Counted from the stretch's first letter, positions 33,769 through 44,363 are shown. The stretch: 64,000 nt of DNA from an uncultured Rhizobiaceae group bacterium (GCA_937930845.1 CALHBJ010000008.1:1-64000); one strand, 5' to 3'. Program-made: numbers and translations. The notes: generated by a model not told the origin, from the sequence alone.

Positions 33769-34602
33769 TTAAGAAATCCCGGCGTCGCGTTCGACTATCC
33801 ATTCATGGTCGCGATGGTTCTGGAACCGCCATTTGCGCAGCGGGCCGGCCATGACATTGAGGTAGTACATGTCGTAGCCATGGGGTGCGCCGCAGGGGTG
33901 ATGCCCTTTGGGCACCAGCACCACATCGCCATTGCTCACCGCCATTGTTTCATCAAGCGAGTGATCATCTGTGAACACCCGTTGAAACCCAAACCCCTGG
34001 GCCGGATTGAGCCTGTGGTAATAGGTCTCTTCCAAATAGGTCATGTTTGGATAGTCATCTTCATCGTGCCTGTGCGGGGGATAGGACGACCAATTGCCGG
34101 AAGGTGTAAACACCTCGGTTACCAGCAAACTGTCAGCCACATCAAAATCCTCCATGGCAATGGGATGGATGTGACGTGTGTTGGCGCCTTTGCCGCGCAC
34201 TTCGCTGCCAATATCATCCGGGGCGATCAGACGAATGGGGTGGCCGCCTTTGCCGGGTGCAGAACATATCGCCAGGGTGCAATCTGTTGTGGCACGCGCG
34301 CGCCAATTGGACCCGTTGGGAACATACAGGCAGGTGGGTTTGGTTTTTTCAAATACATTCATGCGTCCCCCACATTCGCCGAACGCTTCGTCGCCGGCGT
34401 TCAGCTCTGCCCTGCCCTCCACAATCACGATAATGACTTCGCGGTCGCCGGTTGCTTCCGCCACTGTGTTGCCCGCGGCGAGTTGGTGAACGGCAAAGCC
34501 CACATAGTTCCAATTGGGCGTTTTGGGGCCTTTGGCATTTTCCGGCGTGATATTGATGACAGTACCGGACTGGCCGCTCGGCTTGATGAGGAGTTCTGAC
34601 AT
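33769..34602 (-). CDS. iolB: 5-deoxy-glucuronate isomerase
   Basis: A 277-residue cupin-type enzyme of myo-inositol catabolism that converts 5-deoxy-glucuronate to 2-deoxy-5-keto-gluconate. Hallmark sequence includes YPPHRHDED and the metal-binding His/Glu set around residues 180-200 and the later SLDETMAVSNGDV segment. ATG 34602 follows an AAGGA sequence. It is the last gene of an iolG-iolC-iolB unit; iolD and iolE are not in the window. Confidence 0.95.
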   Translation of the reverse strand: MSELLIKPSGQSGTVINITPENAKGPKTPNWNYVGFAVHQLAAGNTVAEATGDREVIIVIVEGRAELNAGDEAFGECGGRMNVFEKTKPTCLYVPNGSNWRARATTDCTLAICSAPGKGGHPIRLIAPDDIGSEVRGKGANTRHIHPIAMEDFDVADSLLVTEVFTPSGNWSSYPPHRHDEDDYPNMTYLEETYYHRLNPAQGFGFQRVFTDDHSLDETMAVSNGDVVLVPKGHHPCGAPHGYDMYYLNVMAGPLRKWRFQNHRDHEWIVERDAGIS

Positions 34603-34638
34603 GAGGTTTCCTTTTGCGGGCCTTGCTGACCCAAGCAA

Positions 34639-36219
34639 TCACAGGTTCTGTAAAGTGCCGAACAGGCCGACCGGCGGACCTGGAGCGTCGCCATCCGTCA
34701 CAAGGGCAACAACCCCACGGCACCACGGGTCGCCCTCGCGAACAAGCTCTACAACCCGTTCCAATTCCGGCCCAAGGGGGGCAGCCCAAAGATCGGGCTT
34801 GATGCCTTGTTCCAGCATATCCGGGATTTCATCGGCTGCCACGCCGCCACCCAAAATGACCAGTGTTTCCAGTCCATGTGACCGTGCTGCCCGGAAGCTT
34901 TGTTGCAATTCATCACGGTTCCAGTCGGCTGCCTCGAACACGGCTGTGTGGGCCACAGGCCATTGGGAAAAATCCGGGTTTGAAACAGTCGCTCGCCGAC
35001 CCATCCAGATATTCTCGTCTATGGCACGGTACATGACATCACGCGCGGTATCCCAGTCTGCGATCAAGCCGCCATTCGACATGGAGATTGCCTTGACCAG
35101 GGCGGCCTTACCATCGTCACCCGCTGGGGCACTGACTACATGGAGAGCACCCAGCGTCCTGTTGCGATTGGTTGCCCAATGAATATGTTCCAAAACAGCA
35201 TCTTTGCGCAGAGCTGTCTCATTTGAACCGTTTTTGAGGAACCACTGAAGCTCCTGCCAGCTTGGATAGGCAGGGGCACAGCCGTGCCTTGAAACGGCAA
35301 AAGCGCCACAGGCATTGGCCCAGGCAAGGGTTGTCTCCCAGGGCTCATCACGCAGCCAACCGCGCAAGAGGCCCGACATGAAGCCGTCTCCGGCACCCAA
35401 GACATTGAAAACTTCAATGGGAAACCCCGGCCCGGTCAGGCCCTGATCAAGCGAATCCGGCACAGCATCGGTGAAGGCGGACGCACCCATGGGGCCGCGT
35501 TTGCACACCAGTGTGGCGTCACTTACCGCGCGCACGGCGCGCAAGGCGGCAATGGTGTCTGTTGTGCCGCCAGCAATATGAAATTCTTCTTCCGTACCCA
35601 CGATCAAATCGAATAGGTGCAATGTGGACTGCAATTTGCGTGTCACCTCCTTCGATTCAATAAACCGCTCCTCTCCATCGCCATGGCCCGCAAGGCCCCA
35701 CAGATTGGGACGGTAGTCGATGTCAAGGGCGGTTCGGCTGCCATTGTCCCGCGCCAGGCGCAGGGCTTTTAATACCGCCGCTTCTGTATTGGGGTGGGAC
35801 AAATGGGTGCCAGTGGCCGTCACGCAGCCTGCCTCGGCGATGAATGCGGGATCGATATCCTCTTCGCACAACGCCATATCGGCGCAGTTTTCACGATAGA
35901 ATATCAATGGAAACTGGTTTTCATCGCGTATCCCAAGCAAAACCAGCGCTGTCAGCCGCTCTTTATCGGTGATCACATGGCGCGTATCAACGCCTTCGCG
36001 TTGCAATTGTTCACGGATGAAACGGCCCATGTGTTCGTCGCCCACGCGGGTTATCAGCGCGGATTTCAATCCAAGTCGCGCAGTGCCGGCGGCCATATTG
36101 GTGGGCGAGCCGCCAATATATTTTGAGAAGCTCGCCATATCTTCAAGCCGCCCGCCGACCTGACCGCCATAAAGATCAACCGATGAGCGGCCAATTGTTA
36201 TCACATCGAGCAAAGCCAT
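34639..36219 (-). CDS. iolC: 5-dehydro-2-deoxygluconokinase fused to a shortened DUF2090 tail
   Basis: A 526-residue protein. Residues about 1-345 are a PfkB/ribokinase-type kinase (IolC) with GGSPTNMA early and the catalytic NVLGAGDGFMSG late; it phosphorylates 2-deoxy-5-keto-gluconate. The tail of about 180 residues retains DUF2090 features such as IKPDLW and DPWCRGVV. In Rhizobiales the fused DUF2090 is normally about 300 residues, so this tail has lost about a third. ATG 36219 overlaps the iolG stop by one base (TGATG). Confidence 0.88.
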   Translation of the reverse strand: MALLDVITIGRSSVDLYGGQVGGRLEDMASFSKYIGGSPTNMAAGTARLGLKSALITRVGDEHMGRFIREQLQREGVDTRHVITDKERLTALVLLGIRDENQFPLIFYRENCADMALCEEDIDPAFIAEAGCVTATGTHLSHPNTEAAVLKALRLARDNGSRTALDIDYRPNLWGLAGHGDGEERFIESKEVTRKLQSTLHLFDLIVGTEEEFHIAGGTTDTIAALRAVRAVSDATLVCKRGPMGASAFTDAVPDSLDQGLTGPGFPIEVFNVLGAGDGFMSGLLRGWLRDEPWETTLAWANACGAFAVSRHGCAPAYPSWQELQWFLKNGSNETALRKDAVLEHIHWATNRNRTLGALHVVSAPAGDDGKAALVKAISMSNGGLIADWDTARDVMYRAIDENIWMGRRATVSNPDFSQWPVAHTAVFEAADWNRDELQQSFRAARSHGLETLVILGGGVAADEIPDMLEQGIKPDLWAAPLGPELERVVELVREGDPWCRGVVALVTDGDAPGPPVGLFGTLQNL

Positions 36220-37220
36220 CAGGCAATCTCCGACACAAGAACCTGGCGCTTTTCTGCAATGGATTTGTAGGCAGCTTCCGCCAGCAACAAGGCCGCCAAC
36301 CCGTCCTGGCCAGATGGCGAAGGCGCGGTTTGATCTGCCACACATTTTACAAAGGCCAGGATTTCGTTTTCATAGGCCTGGGTATAGCGGGTCATGAAAA
36401 AGTCTTCGATTGGGGCTCTGCAATAACCGCTGGCATCTGCAATCTCGGCCACATGGGGCCGAATGTTTTCGCTGTGGGCCATGCCTTTTGAGCCATGCAC
36501 TTCGATGCGCTGATCATAGCCATAGGTACTGCGGCGGGAATTGGTGATGCTGACCTGTTTTCCGCTGGCCGTTTTCATCAATATTGTCGCGGTGTCCACA
36601 TCGTCAATGTCTTCCACCCCCTGGCCTGTAATGGCGGCAGCATGGGCGAAAACGGCTACCGGCTCTTCGTCCAGGAGGAAGCGGGCAATATCAAAATCAT
36701 GGATGGTCATGTCGCGTAACATGCCGCCCGCCCGGGTCGCATAGCCAACAGGTGGCGCTTCAGGGTCACGGCTGGTGATCTGTACCAGTTCCACATCACC
36801 CACCCGGCCTTCATCGATGGCTTTGCGCACGGCGGCGAAACTGGGGTCGAAACGCCGGTTGAACCCAACCATGAGGGTTGCATTTGTTTGCTCAACAACA
36901 TCCAGACACTGGCGCACACGCGCCACCGAAAGATCGATAGGTTTTTCGCAGAAAATCTTCTTTCCAGCCCGGGCAAAGCGTTCGATGAGATCAGCATGCA
37001 TGTCGGTTGGCGTACAGATGATTACCGCGTCCACATCCTTCGCGCTTTCGATTTGATCAATGGTTGAAACCTGGCACTTGTGACGATCAGCCAGCGCCTG
37101 TGCCGCTTCGGGCAAAGCGTCCGCACACACAACAAGCACCGCCCCGTCAGCGCGTGCGATTGCACTCGCGTGAACATTGCCAATGCGGCCTGTACCCAAC
37201 AGGGCAAATCGTAATTCCAT
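36219..37220 (-). CDS. iolG: Inositol 2-dehydrogenase (Gfo/Idh/MocA family)
   Basis: A 333-residue NAD(P)-dependent oxidoreductase with the Rossmann motif GTGRIGNVHA at the N-terminus, the EKP motif (FCEKPIDLS) and the catalytic Lys and His residues of the family. With iolC and iolB it starts the inositol pathway (myo-inositol to 2-keto-myo-inositol). Some members of this family use other sugar-like polyols, so inositol is inferred from neighbours. The start at 37220 is used; two in-frame upstream starts lack a clear RBS. Confidence 0.85.
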   Translation of the reverse strand: MELRFALLGTGRIGNVHASAIARADGAVLVVCADALPEAAQALADRHKCQVSTIDQIESAKDVDAVIICTPTDMHADLIERFARAGKKIFCEKPIDLSVARVRQCLDVVEQTNATLMVGFNRRFDPSFAAVRKAIDEGRVGDVELVQITSRDPEAPPVGYATRAGGMLRDMTIHDFDIARFLLDEEPVAVFAHAAAITGQGVEDIDDVDTATILMKTASGKQVSITNSRRSTYGYDQRIEVHGSKGMAHSENIRPHVAEIADASGYCRAPIEDFFMTRYTQAYENEILAFVKCVADQTAPSPSGQDGLAALLLAEAAYKSIAEKRQVLVSEIA

Positions 37221-37408
37221 AACTGGTTCCGGTGTTTTCATTTCCAATGTGATTTTGAGCATGTATGCGGCGGGATGTCAGCCGCAAGAATGGCATTTCA
37301 CAAATTTGTTGCGGCTCAATTCTACGGGCGCAAAACGATGGGAATAGCGCGGTCACATGCCTATAGTGGAGCTTGAACACTGCATCATATTCGCCTTGGA
37401 GCATCCCT

Positions 37409-38734
37409 TTGAGCCAGCAATTTTTACCCCAGGAAATTATTCGTCTCAAAAGGGATGGCGGCACGCTTAGCCCAGACCACATTAAAGACTTTGTTGCGGG
37501 CATCACCGATAACAGCGTCACGGAAGGTCAGGTGGCCGCCTTTGCCATGGCGACCTTTTTTAAGGGGATGAGCCGGGATGAAGCCGTAACCCTGACATGC
37601 GCCATGCGGGATTCCGGCACAGTACTGGACTGGTCAGAGCTTGATGGTCCGGTGCTGGACAAACATTCAACCGGCGGTGTTGGCGACAATGTATCCCTCA
37701 TGCTGGCACCTGCCGTTGCGGCCTGTGGCGGGTTCGTCCCGATGATATCCGGGCGCGGACTGGGCCACACTGGCGGCACACTGGATAAGCTCGATTCCAT
37801 TCCCGGTTATGTGAGCCAACCAGACAATCAACTGTTCCGCAAAGTCACACGCGAGGTGGGCTGTGCGATTATTGGACAAACTGAAAATCTGGCACCGGCC
37901 GACAAGCGATTTTATGGCATTCGCGATGTGACAGCGACCGTGGAAAGCGTGCCTCTGATCACAGCTTCTATCCTGTCGAAAAAACTGGCAGCGGGGCTCC
38001 AGGGACTGGTGCTGGATGTGAAATGCGGCAATGGGGCTTTTATGGACGATCTCGAAAAGGCGCGGGAACTGGCGACATCTCTCGTGGAAGTTGCCAACGG
38101 CGCGGGCTTGAAAACCACCGCTATTTTAACCGACATGAACCAGCCATTGGCGACAGCCGCCGGTAATGGGATTGAGGTTCAAAATGCGGTGGACTTTTTG
38201 ACCGGCCGTCACGTGGACAACCGGTTGTGGGATGTGACCATAGCATTGGGCGCTGACATGCTGATCAGCGGTGGGCTTGCCAGTGGCATTGATGAAGGCA
38301 GCGCCATGATGGAGCAGGCACTCACCAGCGGGCGGGCTGCTGACCTGTTTGGCAAAATGGTCTCAGCACTTGGGGGGCCCAGCGACTTTATGGAACGTTG
38401 CGAAATACATTTGCCCAAAGCCCCTGTGGTTCAGGCAATCTACCCCAAAGACGCAGGCACAATCACGTCCATTGATACCCGCGCCCTGGGGGTGGCTGTT
38501 GTGGCAATTGGCGGTGGCCGCACCCGTGCTGCCGACCCGGTGGATCACGCAGTTGGCCTGGCCGAACTGGCTTTGGTGGGCGATGTGGTGGACAAGGACA
38601 CGCCGCTTGGCCTTGTTCATGCGCGCAATGAAGAGCAAGTGGCACAGGCAACGGCGGCGCTTCAGTCTGCCTATCAGCTTGGCGCAGCCACCGACGTGGT
38701 GGACCATAATGTGATCTTGGATCGGATCGCCTGA
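37409..38734 (+). CDS. deoA: Thymidine phosphorylase
   Basis: A 441-residue enzyme that splits thymidine and related nucleosides with phosphate. The N-terminal [14 protein letters not shown], the catalytic loop with KHSTGGVGD and the [15 protein letters not shown] signature are present. TTG 37409 is chosen because GGAG lies eight bases before it and the resulting N-terminus fits the family; a TTG 36 bases upstream is less likely. It is divergent from iolG and followed after six bases by a GIY-YIG-like gene. Confidence 0.93.
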   Translation: MSQQFLPQEIIRLKRDGGTLSPDHIKDFVAGITDNSVTEGQVAAFAMATFFKGMSRDEAVTLTCAMRDSGTVLDWSELDGPVLDKHSTGGVGDNVSLMLAPAVAACGGFVPMISGRGLGHTGGTLDKLDSIPGYVSQPDNQLFRKVTREVGCAIIGQTENLAPADKRFYGIRDVTATVESVPLITASILSKKLAAGLQGLVLDVKCGNGAFMDDLEKARELATSLVEVANGAGLKTTAILTDMNQPLATAAGNGIEVQNAVDFLTGRHVDNRLWDVTIALGADMLISGGLASGIDEGSAMMEQALTSGRAADLFGKMVSALGGPSDFMERCEIHLPKAPVVQAIYPKDAGTITSIDTRALGVAVVAIGGGRTRAADPVDHAVGLAELALVGDVVDKDTPLGLVHARNEEQVAQATAALQSAYQLGAATDVVDHNVILDRIA

Positions 38735-38739
38735 CCGCC

Positions 38740-39348
38740 ATGCAGCATCGCACCTACAAGGTCGGCAATTTCGCAAAACTGCCAGGACTGGATTATGCCC
38801 ATCCGGCACCATTTCGAAACTGGAAGGATGCGGTGCTGACCGCGGCCATTGGCGGCTGGGTGCGCCAAGACCCGCCTGCCCTTGAACTTGCCACGCTCGC
38901 CCTAAATGAATTGCGCAGCCGGGGAACAGACCTCAACGCGGCTGTGAAATTCGCCGGGGCAGGGCTTGAACCCATTGGCTGGCTGGCAGACGCAGGCAAC
39001 GCCGTTCGCGCCACGTTTAGTGAAGATGTTCTGACGATACAGAAGGAAGGACATTTGGGGGCAAACGTATATGTGGTTTTGCGCGGCGGCTATCTGGCAC
39101 CCAATGGCTGGTATGGCGCTTATGTGGGCTCAACCGGCAAGACTCCGGCGCGCAGATGTGTTGAACACCGCAAGGGTATTCGCGCCGGACGCGGGTTGCC
39201 GCGCTATGGCATTGAACCGCTGTGGTCTCTATTTGACTTTATCAACCCGGTTCCCAAGGCCCGACAGGGACGCGAAGAATGGGAGACACGCCTGCATGAG
39301 GCGCTGGCACCGATCATTCCAAAAGTCACCGGAGACGTGGCATTTTAA
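38740..39348 (+). CDS. Protein with a GIY-YIG-like nuclease domain
   Basis: A 202-residue protein starting six bases after deoA. Residues about 108-190 fit the GIY-YIG fold: VYVVL (110-114), YVG (128-130) with Arg138/139, and the Glu182 of WETRL as putative metal ligand. The first about 100 residues, with ALELATLALNEL and a glycine-rich stretch, belong to no domain I recognise. Uncertain whether it cuts DNA. It could be co-transcribed with deoA. Confidence 0.6.
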   Translation: MQHRTYKVGNFAKLPGLDYAHPAPFRNWKDAVLTAAIGGWVRQDPPALELATLALNELRSRGTDLNAAVKFAGAGLEPIGWLADAGNAVRATFSEDVLTIQKEGHLGANVYVVLRGGYLAPNGWYGAYVGSTGKTPARRCVEHRKGIRAGRGLPRYGIEPLWSLFDFINPVPKARQGREEWETRLHEALAPIIPKVTGDVAF

Positions 39349-39363
39349 TATTGCAGTCGCAAT

Positions 39364-40377
39364 CTATCGCACCGCTTCAATGACTTTAAAGCCGCCCCGG
39401 TCTTCAAGTTTATCCACCCGCTTAAACAGCTCCTGTAGCAGGCGCTCATAGGGCAGATTTCGATTGGCGACCATTAACAATCGCCCCCCGGAAGGCAGGG
39501 CGGCAGCGGCGGACCTGATGAAATCCTGACCAAGGCCCGGATCAGCGGCCCGGTCGGCATGGAAGGGCGGGTTCATGATGATCCAGTTAAATGGCCCTTT
39601 TGGATTTTCAGTTTGCATGTCCACCCAATGGTAGCTGGTGGTCACATCCTTTGCGTGGACTGAAAGATTTGCTTTGGCCATTTCCAGCGCCGCGTATTCA
39701 GCCTCAAACAAATCAATGCGCTCCACATGGGGCGATTTTTTTAACAGCTCCGCAGAAAGATAGCCCCACCCGGCACCAAAATCAGCAACCTTGCCGCGCA
39801 TGTGAGGACCAAACTGTTCAGCCAGGATTTTCGAACCGACATCTGGACCATCGGCAGAAAACATTCCTGCTCCGATTTGATAGCCATCAACATTTCGCAC
39901 ACCGTCTTCAAGGCTGTCCCATTGGCCACCCGTCTTGCGAAACCAGAGAACCACTGCATGGTGTTTTGACAGGCTGCCGGCAATTTGTGTTCTTGCCGAC
40001 ACCCATTTGCGCAGGGACTGAATGCCAGATGTCTTGCTACCAGAGCAAACAACCATCCCGCCTTCCCGACAAGCATTCCATGCACGAATGAGATTGGTGT
40101 TGTTCACACTGCGTACACGCCCAGCCACGACGAGCGCGCCATCGAGACCATCATTGAGCGACAAGGCGGGATGGACCGAATATCCGGCGCGTTGCAATGA
40201 AAGATAACCGGGCCGAAACCCCTGTTCAAATTCAAGACCCATTGGCCAATCGTCAGAACCTGCAGGCAACACCCGCCCGTTCAACATGCTCCAAAGAGTG
40301 TCGCCATCAGGGGGCGGCAGCGCCCCATTTTCAAAGGGAAGCAGCAATGTCTTGCCGACGTTGGACTTGTCCTTCAT
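39364..40377 (-). CDS. RsmC/RlmG-like class I rRNA guanine-N2 methyltransferase
   Basis: A 337-residue protein with a degenerate N-terminal half and a C-terminal SAM domain with DFGAGWGYLSAELL and the catalytic NPPF motif in MNPPFH. That layout is the one of RsmC (16S G1207) and RlmG (23S). The exact target cannot be told by sequence. The start is ATG 40377. It converges with the GIY-YIG-like gene. Confidence 0.85.
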   Translation of the reverse strand: MKDKSNVGKTLLLPFENGALPPPDGDTLWSMLNGRVLPAGSDDWPMGLEFEQGFRPGYLSLQRAGYSVHPALSLNDGLDGALVVAGRVRSVNNTNLIRAWNACREGGMVVCSGSKTSGIQSLRKWVSARTQIAGSLSKHHAVVLWFRKTGGQWDSLEDGVRNVDGYQIGAGMFSADGPDVGSKILAEQFGPHMRGKVADFGAGWGYLSAELLKKSPHVERIDLFEAEYAALEMAKANLSVHAKDVTTSYHWVDMQTENPKGPFNWIIMNPPFHADRAADPGLGQDFIRSAAAALPSGGRLLMVANRNLPYERLLQELFKRVDKLEDRGGFKVIEAVR

Positions 40378-40416
40378 CGGCTAGGGCCGTCTGCGGTGGT
40401 GCCCAAAAGGCACAAA

Positions 40417-41565
40417 TCAGCGCGCGGCAACGATATCGCTCTGCTTGATATTGGGCGGTTTTTGCCACCAAAAACCGGGAAGCTGAACATCGCGTCGGCC
40501 GGTTTCGTAGAGAAGTTGCAATTGGTCACTGTTGAATTCCAATGGATTCTCCAGCGGCTTAATATCTTCTGGAATGGCCGTGAGATGAAAACCTGATCCG
40601 CTGTTGCGGGCGCGCACATAGCCGCGAAACACGGTTTGCTGAGTCAGTTCGCTGGTCAGGCCATTAACAGCATTGGTGGCAATACTGCGCAAATTGGGCT
40701 GCACTGCTGAGAAGGCATTTCGCAGGGCCAGTGTGCCATTGATGATAACATAGACATCGCGTTTTCGCGCAGGAACACGATAGATAAAGTCGCCGAGCAA
40801 TACCGGGGCTTTCACCCCGCCATCCACATGGGCCTGCCTCAATTGAACGCCCCGCTTGGGCTTGATGTAGACGGGTGGAAACAAAACCGGTATCGCCGAC
40901 GATGCCCGCATGACTTTCTGGAACAATTGCACTCGATTGGAACGACCATCGGCACCACCGCTGGCCAGCAATCCCATATCCCATGCCACCAATTCATTCG
41001 AATCAAGGTTGGTCGTCGCCAGATAGAGCCGGCGGCCCTTGGCGTGTTCTGTTGCGATCTTATCTACCAGTTCAGGCGTAACCACTTTTTCGATCTGCCT
41101 CTTAAGCGGCGTATTGTCGTAGATACTGTCGGATAACAGTCCGCCTAAGGCTTTGGTTCTAAAAATATCTGAATCTGATTGTGATGTGTATAGGTCACGC
41201 AATTGCGCATCATATTCCGACCCCATGAAGGCCAAAACGGCCATCAAAGCACCGGTAGATACCCCGGTGACGATATCGAATTTCGGGCGCGTTCCGGATT
41301 CGGTCCAACCGCTGAGCACACCCACGCCATAGGCACCGTCTGCACCTCCGCCAGAAAGGGCCAATACATTGAGGGTGTCACGAGGGCCTGAAAGAATTGA
41401 GCGCAGTGCGGGGGTGTCTTCTTCTGCGATGGTAATGGCTTCTGAAGGCGTGGCGGCGCGGAAATCAGGACTTTCCGCCGGTCGACTCACACAGCCTTGC
41501 ACCACAAGGGCAAATGCCACCAGCCAAAACAACGCCGCTCGTCTTATCAAAGGTGTTCCCGCCAT
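40417..41565 (-). CDS. Patatin-like phospholipase, predicted lipoprotein
   Basis: A 382-residue protein. The N-terminus has a signal segment ending in VVQGC (Cys25), a plausible lipobox. Catalytic features: GGGADGAYG oxyanion loop, GVSTGAL nucleophile elbow and VDGG aspartate motif. It probably acts on lipids in the periplasm or at a membrane. It differs from the other patatin here, which lacks an export signal and has a DUF3734 tail. Confidence 0.88.
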   Translation of the reverse strand: MAGTPLIRRAALFWLVAFALVVQGCVSRPAESPDFRAATPSEAITIAEEDTPALRSILSGPRDTLNVLALSGGGADGAYGVGVLSGWTESGTRPKFDIVTGVSTGALMAVLAFMGSEYDAQLRDLYTSQSDSDIFRTKALGGLLSDSIYDNTPLKRQIEKVVTPELVDKIATEHAKGRRLYLATTNLDSNELVAWDMGLLASGGADGRSNRVQLFQKVMRASSAIPVLFPPVYIKPKRGVQLRQAHVDGGVKAPVLLGDFIYRVPARKRDVYVIINGTLALRNAFSAVQPNLRSIATNAVNGLTSELTQQTVFRGYVRARNSGSGFHLTAIPEDIKPLENPLEFNSDQLQLLYETGRRDVQLPGFWWQKPPNIKQSDIVAAR

Positions 41566-41705
41566 GAAACCAGACTTATAATCCTCTTATCAACCCGCAG
41601 GCACCATAAGTATTTCACGTCGCGGTGAAAAGAAGCTCACAAAAAATTTTAATGTTTCGTTAACGATGATGAAAAGGGCTTTTTAAGCACCACCCAACAG
41701 CCATG

Positions 41706-41735
41706 AAAAAAGGCGCTGGAATCTCTTCCAGCGCC
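41706..41735 (-). terminator. Rho-independent terminator of pnp
   Basis: On the minus strand a 9-bp stem (GGCGCTGGA/TCCAGCGCC) with a six-base loop is followed by a run of six T. It lies 30 bases after the pnp stop. Confidence 0.85.
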
Positions 41736-41764
41736 CCCATCAAATATTGTGTGAAAGTAACGGC

Positions 41765-43900
41765 TTAGTCTTCGTCACCATCTTCATCGTCTGCAAATTC
41801 CTGACCGGTTTCCTGGTCAACAACTTTCATCGACAGGCGCACTTTGCCACGGTCATCGAAGCCCATCAGCTTGACCCAAACCTTGTCGCCTTCGTTGACG
41901 ACATCTGTGGTCTTGCCAACGCGCTCGTCTGCAAGCTGTGAAATATGCACAAGGCCATCTTTTGCGCCGAAGAAATTGACGAATGCGCCAAAGTCGACGG
42001 TTTTCACAACAGTGCCTTCGTAGATTTCGCCAACTTCCGGATCGTCCGTGATCGAACGGATCCATTTGACAGCTGCATCAATTTCCTTAGCGGAAGAAGA
42101 TGCGACCTTCACCGTGCCATCGTCTTCGATGTTCACTTTCGCGCCGGTCTTCTCAACGATCTCGCGGATCACCTTACCGCCGGAACCGATCACTTCACGG
42201 ATTTTGTCGGTTGGGATTTTGAAGCTTTCGATACGCGGGGCAAACTCACCAAGTTCCGAACGGCCTTCGGTCAGCGCGTTGGCCATCTCACCAAGGATGT
42301 GCTCACGGCCATCTTTCGCCTGAGCCAATGCAACCTTCATGATTTCCTCGGTGATACCGGTGATCTTGATGTCCATCTGAAGGGACGTGATGCCCTCAGC
42401 TGTACCGGCAACCTTAAAGTCCATATCGCCGAGATGATCTTCATCACCCAAAATGTCGGAAAGAACAGCGAAATCGTCGCCTTCTTTGATCAGGCCCATG
42501 GCGATACCGGCAACCGGTGCTTTAAGTGGCACGCCTGCATCCATGAATGCCAGCGATGTGCCACAAACTGTTGCCATGGAAGAGGAGCCGTTGGATTCTG
42601 TGATTTCAGAAACCGCACGCAATGTGTAAGGGAATTCTTCCTTGCTTGGCAGAACAGCGCGAACCGCACGCCATGCCAGCTTGCCGTGGCCGATTTCGCG
42701 GCGTGAGGTAAAGCCGATGCGGCCCGTCTCACCCACAGAATAGGGTGGGAAGTTGTAATGCAGCAGGAAGTTTTCTTTGTACGTTCCTGTCAGCGCATCG
42801 ATGAATTGTTCATCATCGGATGTGCCAAGGGTCGCCACAACGATTGCCTGTGTTTCACCACGGGTGAACAGGGCCGAACCGTGGGTGCGGGGCAAAATGC
42901 CCACTTCGGATTCAATGGCACGAACGGTTGAAAGATCGCGGCCGTCAATGCGCTTGCCGGTTTTAATGATCGAACCGCGCACAACACTGGCCTGAACGGA
43001 TTTGAACACTTCGCCAAGCGTGTTGACTTCAGTTTCAGTGGACTCTTCCGTCAGGAACTTGTCCTTTGCTTTGGCCTTAGCCACATCAAGAGCGGCATAG
43101 CGATCTTGCTTGTCGGCAATCTTGTAGGCCTTTTCGATATCCTTACCGACGAGCTTGGTCACATCCGCTGCCAGTTTGGAATTATCAGGCGCGATGTGTT
43201 CGCGGGGCTCTTTGGCACATTTTTCGGCAAGTGCAATCACAGCATCCAGAACCGGCTGGAATTCCTTGTGACCGAACATGACGGCACCAAGCATCACATC
43301 TTCGGAAAGTACTTTGGCTTCTGATTCAACCATCAATACAGCGTCACGTGTACCGGCAACGACGAGGTCGAGATCGCTCTCGTCCATTTCGTCAATATTG
43401 GGGTTGAGCACATATTCGCCATCAATCAGGCCAACGCGGGCACCGCCGATCGGGCCCTGAAAAGGCACACCGGAGATGGTCAAAGCCGCAGATGTTGCAA
43501 TCATGGCCACGATGTCGGGGTTGTTTTCCATGTCATGGGACAGAACGGTACAGGTCACCTGTGTGTCGTTCTTGTAGCCATCGGCAAACAGGGGGCGGAT
43601 CGGACGGTCGATCAGGCGGCAAACCAGCGTTTCGTTTTCTGATGGACGCGCTTCGCGCTTGAAGAAACCGCCGGGAATTTTGCCCGCAGCATAGGCTTTT
43701 TCGATGTAGTTTACGGTCAGTGGGAAAAAGTCGAGACCGGGTTTGGGCGACTTTTGCGAAACCACGTTACACATGACGGTGGTTTCACCGTAGGTAACAA
43801 TAACAGAGCCGTCAGCCTGACGGGCAACCTGGCCCGCTTCAAGCGTCAGGGGGCGACCGCCCCACTCGATTTCGACGACGTGTTTATCAAACATAGACAT
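41765..43900 (-). CDS. pnp: Polynucleotide phosphorylase
   Basis: A 3'-5' exoribonuclease/polymerase that degrades mRNA with phosphate, part of the degradosome. About 711 residues: two RNase PH cores, an alpha-helical domain between them, then KH ([15 protein letters not shown]) and S1 ([17 protein letters not shown]) RNA-binding domains. The N-terminal [11 protein letters not shown] is typical. Three ATG codons are clustered at the start (43912, 43900, 43894); the middle one is used for spacing to GAAGG. It follows rpsO, the conserved order. Confidence 0.97.
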   Translation of the reverse strand: MSMFDKHVVEIEWGGRPLTLEAGQVARQADGSVIVTYGETTVMCNVVSQKSPKPGLDFFPLTVNYIEKAYAAGKIPGGFFKREARPSENETLVCRLIDRPIRPLFADGYKNDTQVTCTVLSHDMENNPDIVAMIATSAALTISGVPFQGPIGGARVGLIDGEYVLNPNIDEMDESDLDLVVAGTRDAVLMVESEAKVLSEDVMLGAVMFGHKEFQPVLDAVIALAEKCAKEPREHIAPDNSKLAADVTKLVGKDIEKAYKIADKQDRYAALDVAKAKAKDKFLTEESTETEVNTLGEVFKSVQASVVRGSIIKTGKRIDGRDLSTVRAIESEVGILPRTHGSALFTRGETQAIVVATLGTSDDEQFIDALTGTYKENFLLHYNFPPYSVGETGRIGFTSRREIGHGKLAWRAVRAVLPSKEEFPYTLRAVSEITESNGSSSMATVCGTSLAFMDAGVPLKAPVAGIAMGLIKEGDDFAVLSDILGDEDHLGDMDFKVAGTAEGITSLQMDIKITGITEEIMKVALAQAKDGREHILGEMANALTEGRSELGEFAPRIESFKIPTDKIREVIGSGGKVIREIVEKTGAKVNIEDDGTVKVASSSAKEIDAAVKWIRSITDDPEVGEIYEGTVVKTVDFGAFVNFFGAKDGLVHISQLADERVGKTTDVVNEGDKVWVKLMGFDDRGKVRLSMKVVDQETGQEFADDEDGDED

Positions 43901-43990
43901 ATAGATTTTCATCCTTCGGTAGCGAACCCGCGCAACGCCTATCGCTGCGCCCGTAAGGCTCGCTGAGTAATGCCGGCTTCCCGGCGGTAT

Positions 43991-44010
43991 AAAGCCGGTT
44001 GCCCGGCTTT
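43991..44010 (-). promoter_or_regulatory. Perfect hairpin in the pnp leader
   Basis: AAAGCCGG, TTGC, CCGGCTTT is an exact 8-bp palindromic stem about 90 bases before the pnp start. It may be a processing site or a weak terminator. Confidence 0.45.
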
Positions 44011-44317
44011 GGAATATTGTGAGAATGCCTGACAGATGACCACAATTGTGGTCCGACCCACCTAAGACGGATTCAGTTTTTCAACAGGGGGTGAAACCCT
44101 TGCCCTTGCGGTCGTTGCTTCATTTTCCCATCAATCAATATCGGGAAGAATGAACGGCGCCGCTCCATTCCGTCTGGTTTGTCGAGGGCAAGACAATCAG
44201 GGACACTTTGATGTGTCGCTGACAATCCTGCCCCTATCCTTAACGCGAGACCACTCTCACAAATACTTGCCCAACAAACAGGCAATGTTCGGTATGTAGC
44301 AGAATTACCCCACCCAA

Positions 44318-44350
44318 ACAACAAGCGGCGAAACCTTCCGGTCCGCCGCC
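44318..44350 (-). terminator. Terminator-like stem after rpsO
   Basis: On the minus strand GCGGCG pairs with CGCCGC across a 13-base loop and is followed by a T-rich tract (TTGTTGTTT). It sits right behind the rpsO stop. The tract is imperfect, so readthrough into pnp is possible. Confidence 0.5.
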
Positions 44351-44363
44351 TGAAACTCTTCAA

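Larger units (their letters stand above)
43901..44363. other. rpsO-pnp intergenic region / pnp leader
   Basis: 463 bases with no credible gene. It contains the rpsO terminator-like stem (44325-44349) and the perfect hairpin at 43991-44010, and further inverted GC-rich repeats. In other bacteria the pnp leader is folded and cut by RNase III for autoregulation; this region may play that part. Confidence 0.5.

Noticed and set aside
33805-34599. Plus-strand ORF of 264 codons across iolB
   Set aside because: It covers iolB almost exactly on the other strand and shows no domain.
44073-44363. Minus-strand ORF in the rpsO-pnp gap
   Set aside because: No RBS, odd composition, overlaps the terminator-like stem; reads as untranslated leader.
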